A DNA stretch of 6,071 nt, from positions 1-6,071 of the forward strand of contig JAGCVR010000093.1 in the NCBI GenBank assembly GCA_017962285.1, read 5' to 3'. Source of the DNA: Muribaculaceae bacterium (GTDB lineage Bacteria; Bacteroidota; Bacteroidia; Bacteroidales; Muribaculaceae). Each line of letters starts with the position of its first letter. Position 1 is the first letter of the stretch. Positions 1-6,071 of the stretch are shown one piece after another. Under the pieces are notes generated by a model. The model saw only the letters and a list, made by a program, of their open reading frames with translations. It had not been told where the DNA came from and made no database searches. The translations under genes were made by a program, and so were the position numbers.

Positions 1-990
1 CCTTTGTTTGCGGCTTCGCTTCTGTTCATGGCACTGGCTTTGATGGTGGTGCTTGTGGTGAAGATGCCGCAGTTGCCGGAGTTGTGGCACATGGGCGACC
101 TGAAGGGGTGGACTGCCTCGAACGGTGAGGATTTCGGTCTGCTTGGACTGGGCGCGTTTTTCAAGAAAAATCCGCTGTTCCCATGCCTGTTCATTACCAT
201 AGCCTGCGGTGCAATCAGTGGATTCCATGCCACGCAGAGCCCTCTGATGGCACGCTGCCTTAAAAGCGAGCGTCATGCGCGTGCCATATTCTATGGCGCA
301 ATGATAACCGAGGGCATTGTGGCTCTGATTTGGGCTGCGGTGTCGTCTTATTTCTTCTATTATGGCGGCTGGCGCGAAGTGGTTCCCGAAGAGACGGTGA
401 ATGCTTTCCTGGCTCAGGCCGGTGCTGCCGACGGACGCAGTCTGATACAGTATTTCAGTGCACCCGATGTGGTGAAACTTGTGTGCAGCGGCTGGCTCGG
501 CATTGCCGGTGGCATATTGGCAATACTTGGTGTGGTAGCCGCCCCGATAACCAGCGGTGACACGGCGTTCCGCAGCGCACGCCTCATAATTGCGGATTTC
601 CTGCATCTTAGCCAGAAGCGCCCCATGAATCGCTTGTATGTGGGCGTGCCGATGTTCGCAGCGGCAATGCTGCTGCTTTTGTGGCAAGTAGGAAACCCCG
701 ACGGATTCAACACATTGTGGCAGTATTTCGGCTGGTCGAATCAGTCGATAACGGTGTTCACGCTGTGGGCAATGACGGTTTATCTGGCGAGAAATGGAAG
801 AAACTATGTGATAACGCTGATTCCGGCTGTGTTCATGACGGTGGTTTGCACGGTGTTCTTTGTGGTGTCGCCGTTGACGCTCGGACTCAGTACTTCTCTC
901 ACCCCATGGGTGACAGTGGCAGTGGTGCTGATTTCGTTCAGCTGGTTTTTTGCGTGGCTGCGCAAGAATAAACCCCGGATTTCCAAATAA
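1..990 (+). CDS. cstA: CstA-family carbon starvation / pyruvate-peptide transporter, C-terminal part (5' end outside window)
   Basis: This is the C-terminal 329 residues of a polytopic inner-membrane transporter; the frame is open to base 1, so the true start lies upstream. CstA-family proteins are induced on carbon starvation in enterobacteria and have been linked to peptide and pyruvate uptake; the substrate here is not determined. Counting codon 1 at base 1, the family signature GAISGFHATQSPLMARC sits at about 70-86, a second conserved stretch (PITSGDTAFRSAR) at 182-194, and YFGWSNQ at 242-248. About eight hydrophobic segments are visible, near 2-20, 57-75, 93-120, 157-182, 211-229, 239-262, 267-293 and 300-319. 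The protein ends in a short basic tail (RKNKPRISK) and a TAA at 988-990. It converges on the OmpA-like gene, with a hairpin between them. The family assignment is firm. The substrate is not, and nothing can be said about its promoter. Confidence 0.93.
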   Translation, partial: PLFAASLLFMALALMVVLVVKMPQLPELWHMGDLKGWTASNGEDFGLLGLGAFFKKNPLFPCLFITIACGAISGFHATQSPLMARCLKSERHARAIFYGAMITEGIVALIWAAVSSYFFYYGGWREVVPEETVNAFLAQAGAADGRSLIQYFSAPDVVKLVCSGWLGIAGGILAILGVVAAPITSGDTAFRSARLIIADFLHLSQKRPMNRLYVGVPMFAAAMLLLLWQVGNPDGFNTLWQYFGWSNQSITVFTLWAMTVYLARNGRNYVITLIPAVFMTVVCTVFFVVSPLTLGLSTSLTPWVTVAVVLISFSWFFAWLRKNKPRISK

Positions 991-1015
991 AAGGAGTTAA
1001 TAAGTTAATAAAAGA

Positions 1016-1049
1016 AAGTGCCCGGGTTCGGTTGCGGACCCGGGCACTT
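1016..1049. terminator. Rho-independent-type hairpin between convergent genes, probably bidirectional
   Basis: A near-perfect inverted repeat lies 26 bases after the cstA stop and 43 bases after the OmpA-like stop. Bases 1016-1027 (AAGTGCCCGGGT) pair exactly with 1038-1049. The stem extends by a T-G wobble and two G-C pairs (1028-1030 with 1035-1037), leaving a GTTG loop at 1031-1034, for 15 pairs in all. Read on the minus strand the hairpin is followed by a T-rich run (TTTCTTTTATTAACTTATTA), the classic arrangement for terminating the OmpA-like transcript. On the plus strand the following bases (TAGTGTTTATAG) are less T-rich, so termination of cstA is likely but weaker. The structure is read directly from the sequence; its function is inferred. 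Confidence 0.85.
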
Positions 1050-1092
1050 AGTGTTTATAGAAAATTTCGTAAAGTCTATTTAGCAATAAGGT

Positions 1093-2301
1093 TTACTTAT
1101 CAGCGTCTTTCGGAGTCTCGATTGTGCAGACAGAAACGCGGTTCCAGTCGGGCTCTGCGAAGAAGTCGCCAACACCGAGGCCTTGAGCTGTGATGCGCGA
1201 AGAAGCGATTTTGTATTTCTTCACGAGCAGATCCTTAACGGTTGCTGCACGCTGGTTGGCGAGGCGTTCGTTGATTTCCTTGCTGCCTTCGGGAGAAGCG
1301 TAACCCTTGATGTCAACCACTGCCTTCGGGTGATTCTTCATATAGATTGCAACGCGTTCCACGTTCGGCATCTGGTCTCGGGATACGTTCGACTTGCCCT
1401 GAGCGAAGAATACGTTGTTAACCAGAGTTTCGCCACCCATTTGAGTCTTAACCACTTCCACAACATCGGGCTTGCGGTTGAGACATTCGTCGAGGTCGGC
1501 CTGCAGCTTGGCGTTCTTTGCATTGGCAGCATCGAGTGCCGAGTTGCACTGAGCGAGCTGGTTGCGGAGGTCGTTAACCCTGGCGTTAACTTCGTCGAGG
1601 TCTTCCTGAGTGTACTTCTTGGGGCAAAGAGTCATGTAGTGCTTGCCGTTGCTGTTCTTGAAGTGGTAAGTGAGGCCAGCCTCAAGTTCAACCATTGCGT
1701 AGTTTGCGTTGAATTCGCTCTTGTTCTGTGGGTTGAGGTGACCCATGTACCAAACCACTGCTGGTTTCAGAGCCAACGTCCACGCTTTGCTTTCGCCCAG
1801 GTTCAAGCCAATGTTAAGCCCGGCCTTTGTGTACCAGGAGTTCTGGTCTTCGCGTTGATAGCTGGGATAGTAGGCGTGAGCCCATCCTGCTCCCAGGTGA
1901 GCTTCAACGTCAAGGAAACGAGGCTCGCCTTTGTAGCGGAGAAGAAGGTTTGTGAGGTTGAATGTGGTGAACAAGCCCACGAGCTGATGGTCGAACACGT
2001 TGTCGCTCTTTCTGTCCCAGATGTGGGTCAATGGCTCGCTGTGACGCCAGCTCGAAGTGTTCACGGTCCATTCACCTTCCACACCCAGTCCCCAGTAAGT
2101 GGTGATTTGCTTGCGGATTTCCACGCCGGCAATGCCACGAGCATTGGGGAAGAAACGGAAATGCTGATACGGAGAAACCATACCACCCTTGAGCGTAATT
2201 GACCAGTTGTCGGTGAATTTACTGCCCTGAACGGTTACCTGTGCCTGAGAAGCGATGACGCTGAGCACAAGTGCCAATGTTAATAATAATTTTTTCATCA
2301 T
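1093..2301 (-). CDS. OmpA-family outer membrane protein (beta-barrel plus peptidoglycan-binding domain)
   Basis: A complete 402-residue protein of the outer membrane, predicted to anchor it to peptidoglycan. Residues 1-20 are a signal peptide (MMKKLLLTLALVLSVIASQA, cleavage probably before Q21). Residues about 25-215 alternate in the pattern of an OmpA-like eight-strand barrel, ending in the aromatic strand LEAGLTYHF. Residues 231-275 are a charged heptad-like linker, probably a short coiled coil. Residues about 290-395 are the OmpA C-terminal domain: VDIKGYASPEG (329-337), NERLANQRAATVKDLL (344-359) matching the family pattern NxxLxxxRAxxVxxxL, and a final NRVSV (387-391). The usual Asp after the GH/GY dipeptide is replaced in the ASPEG version seen here. 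The start could equally be the second Met. The gene has its own promoter (2351-2382) and reads divergently from rlmN. It may serve as a porin, but selectivity cannot be predicted. Confidence 0.93.
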   Translation of the reverse strand: MMKKLLLTLALVLSVIASQAQVTVQGSKFTDNWSITLKGGMVSPYQHFRFFPNARGIAGVEIRKQITTYWGLGVEGEWTVNTSSWRHSEPLTHIWDRKSDNVFDHQLVGLFTTFNLTNLLLRYKGEPRFLDVEAHLGAGWAHAYYPSYQREDQNSWYTKAGLNIGLNLGESKAWTLALKPAVVWYMGHLNPQNKSEFNANYAMVELEAGLTYHFKNSNGKHYMTLCPKKYTQEDLDEVNARVNDLRNQLAQCNSALDAANAKNAKLQADLDECLNRKPDVVEVVKTQMGGETLVNNVFFAQGKSNVSRDQMPNVERVAIYMKNHPKAVVDIKGYASPEGSKEINERLANQRAATVKDLLVKKYKIASSRITAQGLGVGDFFAEPDWNRVSVCTIETPKDADK

Positions 2302-2350
2302 TACGTAGTTTTAAAAAATATTTATTTACCTAATATTCCTAAATAATTCA

Positions 2351-2382
2351 CAAATATACTAAGTTTTAACAGAATTTACAAT
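2351..2382 (-). promoter_or_regulatory. Bacteroidota-type promoter of the OmpA-like gene
   Basis: On the minus strand, bases 2358-2351 read TATATTTG, a full match to the -7 consensus TAnnTTTG of the primary sigma factor of Bacteroidota. ATTG at 2382-2379 lies 20 bases upstream and fits the -33 element (TTTG/TTG). Transcription would start near 2344, giving an AT-rich leader of about 43 bases with no Shine-Dalgarno sequence, which is usual in this phylum. The motif match is seen; promoter activity is inferred. Confidence 0.75.
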
Positions 2383-2460
2383 AAAAAAACATAAAATATT
2401 CATCAGTTTGATTGATTTGAGCGATTTTTGCGGAAATATCGGCACAGATTGGAAGTACTG

Positions 2461-2491
2461 ATTGCTATTTGAAAAAAAATCACTACCTTTG
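2461..2491 (+). promoter_or_regulatory. Bacteroidota-type promoter of rlmN (and perhaps the downstream nuclease)
   Basis: TACCTTTG at 2484-2491 matches the -7 consensus TAnnTTTG exactly, and ATTG at 2461-2464 lies 19 bases upstream as the -33 element. Transcription would start near 2498, leaving a leader of about 30 bases before the ATG at 2529. The leader contains AAGGTG (2511-2516), a possible but distant (12-base gap) ribosome contact. The position of this promoter rules out the in-frame TTG at 2469 as the rlmN start. Confidence 0.8.
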
Positions 2492-2528
2492 TAAACTTTT
2501 ACTTTTAATTAAGGTGTTGTGGCGTTAT

Positions 2529-3629
2529 ATGGAAACAATAAACAAGCAATATAAACCGCTGGCAGGACTCACGCTTCAGGAACTGCAGAAAGTTACCGCC
2601 GATTTGGGGATGCCGCGCTTCGTGGCTTCCCAGATTGCCAATTGGATTTATGTGAAGCGCGTGGACAGCATCGCCCGCATGGCGAATATCTCAAAGGCGA
2701 ACCGTGCCCTGCTCAGCGAGAAATACTGCGTGGGGCTCACCGCTCCGAGCAATGCTCAGATGAGCGAAGACGGCACGGTGAAGTATCTGTTCTCCGTGGG
2801 CGACGACAAGGAAGTGGAGGCTGTGCTTATTCCGGAAGATGACCGCAACACGCTCTGCATCTCTTCGCAGAAAGGCTGCCGCATGAATTGCTATTTCTGC
2901 ATGACAGGCCGTCAGGGTTGGCATGGCAATCTCACCGCCAACCAGATTATTAATCAGGTGCTTTCGGTCCCCGACAGCGAAGCCATCACCAATGTGGTGT
3001 TCATGGGCATGGGAGAGCCTCTCGACAATCTCACCGAAGTGCTAAAGGCTATTGAGATAATGACCGCCGAGTGGGGTTTCGCATGGAGTCCCAAGCGCAT
3101 CACGGTATCGACGGTGGGGGTGAAACCCGCGCTGAAAACACTGGTTGAGCAGACAAGCGTACACATTGCCGTGAGCGTTCACAACGCCATTGCGGAAGAA
3201 CGGCAGTCGCTCATGCCTATCCAGAAGCTTTATCCCATCAAGGATGTGATGGAACTTCTCGGCAAATACGACTTTGCCCATCAGCGGCGCCTGTCGGTGG
3301 AATACATCATGTGGCAATGGTTCAACGACGACGTTAAGCACGCCGAGCTCCTCCGGGAAATCCTGCCGAGCACCGATGTGCGCGTGAACCTTATCCGCTA
3401 CCACATGATTCCCGATGTGCAGAAACTGCGCACCTCGAGCGATGAGCGAATGGCTATGTTCCGCGACTACCTCAACGGACACGGCATCACCTGCACCATC
3501 CGCCGCAGCCGTGGCGAGGACATCGCCGCCGCGTGCGGAATGCTTGCCGGCAAGGTGAAGAACGAAGAGGAGAACGAAAAGACCACTCCAGTTAAGAAAT
3601 CAAACAAGAAATCAAATAAAAATCAATAA
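2529..3629 (+). CDS. rlmN: RlmN, dual-specificity 23S rRNA A2503 / tRNA A37 C2-methyltransferase (radical SAM)
   Basis: A full-length, 366-residue cytosolic radical-SAM enzyme that methylates C2 of adenine 2503 in 23S rRNA and of adenine 37 in some tRNAs, supporting decoding accuracy. An N-terminal accessory helical region (about 1-90) precedes the radical-SAM core. The [4Fe-4S] cluster motif CRMNCYFC gives C117, C121 and C124. C110 in TLCISSQKGC is the conserved Cys just ahead of the cluster. GMGEP (160-164) is the SAM-binding glycine motif. C336 in AAACGMLAGK is the Cys that carries the methyl group during catalysis. All key residues are therefore present. I chose the ATG at 2529 because the protein then begins in the usual place and the earlier in-frame TTG lies inside the promoter. 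After the conserved CGML the protein has a Lys/Asn-rich tail of about 24 residues encoded partly by a 12-base tandem repeat. The nuclease gene follows after 17 bases. Confidence 0.97.
   Translation: METINKQYKPLAGLTLQELQKVTADLGMPRFVASQIANWIYVKRVDSIARMANISKANRALLSEKYCVGLTAPSNAQMSEDGTVKYLFSVGDDKEVEAVLIPEDDRNTLCISSQKGCRMNCYFCMTGRQGWHGNLTANQIINQVLSVPDSEAITNVVFMGMGEPLDNLTEVLKAIEIMTAEWGFAWSPKRITVSTVGVKPALKTLVEQTSVHIAVSVHNAIAEERQSLMPIQKLYPIKDVMELLGKYDFAHQRRLSVEYIMWQWFNDDVKHAELLREILPSTDVRVNLIRYHMIPDVQKLRTSSDERMAMFRDYLNGHGITCTIRRSRGEDIAAACGMLAGKVKNEEENEKTTPVKKSNKKSNKNQ
3594..3629 (+). repeat. 12-bp tandem repeat encoding the basic RlmN tail
   Basis: AAGAAATCAAAC (3594-3605) is followed directly by AAGAAATCAAAT (3606-3617), one base different, and then by a degenerate third unit that includes the stop (3618-3629). 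The units encode Lys-Lys-Ser-Asn twice, then Lys-Asn-Gln. The repeat is in frame, so a gain or loss of a unit would only change tail length. Confidence 0.7.
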
Positions 3630-3646
3630 ACTAAAAAACTGTACTA

Positions 3647-6070
3647 ATGAAACGATTTTATTTATTTGTGGTAGCAGCGGTTTGCGCTTTCAGCGCATCT
3701 TATGCTGCTGTTCCAAGCGGCTACTATTCGTCTGCCGAGGGCAAAAAGGGGTAAGCCCTTCTTACCCAACTCTACAACATTATTAACTCCCACACGAAAG
3801 TTTCCTATGACGGATTATGGGACCTTTACAAAACCAGCGACAAGATTACAAAAACTGTCAACGGAACGGCTACCGACTGCTATTGGGACATGTATGCCAC
3901 CACTTCTTTCCCCTTGGGGCAGAAACATTGCGGTAACTACAGCAAAGTTGGAGACTGTGTGAACCGTGAGCACTCATTACCCAAATCATGGTGGGGAAGC
4001 ACAAAGGACGAACGCTACTCCGACGGATTTCACCTGTATCCTACCGATGGATATGTAAATAACCAACGTGCTAGCTATCCGTTCGGCGAGTGTGCAAATG
4101 GAGAATATGTGGAACCCCAAGGAACCAACCGACCTTTAGGAAAGTTAGGGACAAGCACTTACAGCGGTTATACAGGTAAGGTGTTCGAACCCGACGATGA
4201 ATACAAGGGCGATTTCGCGCGCACATATTTCTATATGGTCACTTGCTACAACAACACTGTGGCCAACTGGAACAGCCCCATGCTCGCGGAAAACAAATAT
4301 CCGGCTTTCACCACTTGGGCAATGAATATGCTTCTCGAATGGCACCGCCAGGATCCCGTGAGCGAAAAAGAGATTAACCGTAACGAGGCCGTTTACGCCA
4401 AGCAGCGCAACCGTAACCCTTACATCGACTACCCCGAACTCGCCGAGCATGTGTGGGGCACCCAGACCTCAGTAGGTTGGGTTCCCGGTGGCGTTTCCAC
4501 AACACCGGTGCTCATTCATCCTGCCGCAACGTCAACTTTAGACCTGGGAATTGCGCCCATTAACACCACTCTCTCCGGAACCATCACCGTTAAGGGACAA
4601 AATCTCACCAAAGACCTCACTGTCAGCCTCAGCGGCAACCACAGCTTCAAGGTGAACGGAACAAATGGCAATACCACCATCACCGCTGCTGATGCCAACA
4701 ATGGTGTAACCCTTAATGTGACGTTCATTTACGCAGCAGCAATCACCGCCACAAACACTCTCACCATCAGCAGCAGCGAAGTGAGTGCTACAGTATCGCT
4801 TATGGCACAAGTTGTGGACGGCATACCCGCACAGGCCGCCACCAACGTTACCGATAATTCGTTCACCGCAAACTGGACCAATGTGAGCGGTTCGAGCGCA
4901 ACATATCAACTCTATGTTTACGATTCTGCCGATGGTGTGCTCGACGGATATCCCAAGAACGTGACTGCTTCGGCGCAGTCCTACAACGTTACCGGTCTGG
5001 ATGCCAACACCACCTATAAATATAAACTCACTTACAGCACCATAGAATCGAATGTGGTTACCGTCACTACTCTCGTTCCGACTCCGGTTATCGGCATCTC
5101 GGAACCAACTGCAGGCCTTACAATCTCGTGTGCGCCGGGTGAAGCGTCACCGATTCTTGAGGCTTCTGTTTACACAGAGAATATTACCGAGGACGTGGAT
5201 GTGGACGTAACGGGCAACTTCGAACTCAGTCTGAACAAAACCACCTGGGCACAGTCCATTACCATTGATCCGGAAGGTGAGACGTTCTATGTGCGCATTA
5301 AAGACACTTCCTCTGCCGGCACTTTCAACGGAACCATCACAGCAAGCACCTACAGCCTCGACGGCACCAACATAGATGTTACCGGTATCGTGGCCGAGGC
5401 TAAGACATTTATCGAAGACTGGGAGGACCTCACCACAGGTGGCTACTGGACCAAGGAAGTGCAAGGAAACATGTGCAGCTGGAATTTTGACAATGCCGGT
5501 ATCTGGGCTGATACGCACAAAAACGGCGGACTATCGTGCCGTTTCGGAAAGAACGCCAATTCGTCGATTTACATGCTCGAGGACAAACTGAACGGAGCAA
5601 GTACGGTATCGTTCTATGCGGCAAAATGGAGCGACAGTGAGGCTACGCCGAAGTTCGACGTAATGATTTCCACCGATGCCGGAACCACATGGACCGCTAT
5701 AGCCCAGGATGTGGAACTGGATGCTACATGGAAACAGTACTCGTATTCCGATCTGAAGATTCAGGGCAATGTGCGCCTGAAAATCCAGCAGACTGCAGGT
5801 GCCCGTTTCAACATCGACGACATCTCAATCACCGACTACAAGGTGTCCACCATCATTGAGAACGTGGTGAACAACCGCACATGGGATGCCTATGCCAACG
5901 GACGCTATATGATTCTGGAATCGTCGAAGGCTACCGACTTTGAGGTTTACGACATCGACGCTCGTCTTGTGAAGCGCATCACCTCAAATGGCCGCACCAG
6001 CCTCACGCTGCCGGTTGGAATGTATATCGTGAGTGCCGACGGTGCTTCCAAGAAAGTGATAGTGAAGTAA
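3647..6070 (+). pseudogene. T9SS-secreted endonuclease I family nuclease, interrupted by an in-frame TAA at codon 36
   Basis: An 808-codon frame encoding a secreted multidomain DNA/RNA endonuclease, broken only by TAA at codon 36. Codons 1-20 are a Sec signal peptide (MKRFYLFVVAAVCAFSASYA). About 24-271 is an endonuclease I (EndA/Vvn-like, beta-beta-alpha-metal) domain. NREHSLPKSWWG at 106-117 holds E108-H109, matching the metal-ligand Glu and general-base His of the family, and N138 in YVNNQR matches the second metal ligand. Then come a beta-sandwich (about 291-388), a fibronectin III domain (391-476), a second related beta-sandwich (479-582), a jelly-roll of the choice-of-anchor/MAM type (587-731) and a T9SS type A sorting domain (736-807; FEVYDIDARLVKRI, LPVGMYIV, KKVIVK). 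It would act outside the cell or on its surface, degrading nucleic acids. The first in-frame ATG after the stop (3890, codon 82) keeps the active site but loses the signal peptide and the first part of the domain, so a secreted product is unlikely. No separate promoter is visible; it probably rides on rlmN transcription. Confidence 0.85.
3752..3754 (+). other. Premature ochre stop in the nuclease gene
   Basis: Reading from the ATG at 3647, the frame runs ...SSAEGKKG, TAA, ALLTQLYNIINSHTKVSYDG... The residues on both sides continue one another without a shift. A Glu (GAA), Gln (CAA) or Lys (AAA) codon here would differ by a single base. The stop directly follows an A5G4 run (3743-3751), but a one-base insertion or deletion there would not leave the downstream half in the same frame as the start. 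Confidence 0.9.
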
Positions 6071-6071
6071 A

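Noticed and set aside
1183..2202. A 339-codon open frame on the plus strand, fully antisense to the OmpA-like gene
   Set aside because: The opposite strand has a signal peptide, barrel and a clear OmpA domain. The antisense product shows no recognisable motif and looks like a codon-bias shadow; no promoter precedes it.
2469..2528. Extended rlmN start at TTG 2469, adding 20 residues
   Set aside because: This start would overlap the promoter, with the -7 element at 2484-2491 downstream of it, so it would not be on the transcript. The ATG at 2529 fits the family.
3042..3482. A 146-codon minus-strand open frame inside rlmN
   Set aside because: It lies entirely within the conserved radical-SAM core, has no recognisable domain and no promoter; it is a shadow frame.
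3752..3754. Recoded TAA (alternative genetic code or programmed readthrough)
   Set aside because: cstA, rlmN, the OmpA-like gene and the nuclease itself all end in TAA, so reassignment is excluded, and TAA is not a selenocysteine or pyrrolysine codon. No obvious recoding hairpin was seen just downstream.
3702..3962. An 86-codon plus-strand frame overlapping the nuclease stop region, considered as a frameshift product
   Set aside because: It is out of frame with both nuclease halves and stops at 3962 before the catalytic motif. The two nuclease halves are already in one frame, so no shift is needed.
3890..6070. Nuclease as an intact gene starting at ATG 3890
   Set aside because: The conserved start of the nuclease domain (ALLTQLYNII... 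SYDGLWDLYK) lies upstream of this ATG in the same frame, along with a good signal peptide. A start at 3890 would give a leaderless protein carrying a secretion tail.

Overview
The window looks like chromosomal DNA from a member of the Bacteroidota, most likely order Bacteroidales. Three things support this. The two promoters found match the Bacteroidota consensus (-7 TAnnTTTG with a TTG-type -33 element about 19-20 bases upstream) rather than -35/-10 boxes. Translation starts lack convincing Shine-Dalgarno sequences. The last gene encodes a protein with a C-terminal sorting domain of the type IX secretion system (T9SS), a secretion system confined to this phylum and its relatives. I cannot name a genus from sequence alone.

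Layout: (1) 1-990, plus strand: the C-terminal part of a CstA-family membrane transporter, cut by the window edge. (2) 1016-1049: a strong hairpin between the convergent cstA and OmpA-family genes, probably a shared terminator. (3) 1093-2301, minus strand: a complete outer-membrane OmpA-like porin with a peptidoglycan-binding domain. (4) 2302-2528: an AT-rich divergent intergenic region holding one Bacteroidota-type promoter for each flanking gene. (5) 2529-3629, plus strand: rlmN, the radical-SAM 23S rRNA/tRNA adenine-C2 methyltransferase. (6) 3647-6070, plus strand: a long secreted endonuclease I family protein with a T9SS tail, only 17 bases after rlmN and possibly co-transcribed with it.

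The most notable point is in the nuclease gene. Codon 36 is an in-frame TAA (3752-3754), between the signal peptide and the catalytic domain. The same frame then stays open for about 770 codons with recognisable nuclease, beta-sandwich, fibronectin III, jelly-roll and sorting domains. No frameshift is needed to join the halves; one base change would restore the gene. It is either a very recent pseudogene, a strain-level polymorphism, or a sequencing/assembly error.

The genes do not form one obvious pathway: nutrient uptake (CstA), envelope integrity (OmpA-like), translation fidelity (RlmN) and extracellular DNA degradation (nuclease). Apart from the stop codon this is mostly ordinary core-genome content, and I see no mobile element, CRISPR array, tRNA or rRNA, and no convincing new system.
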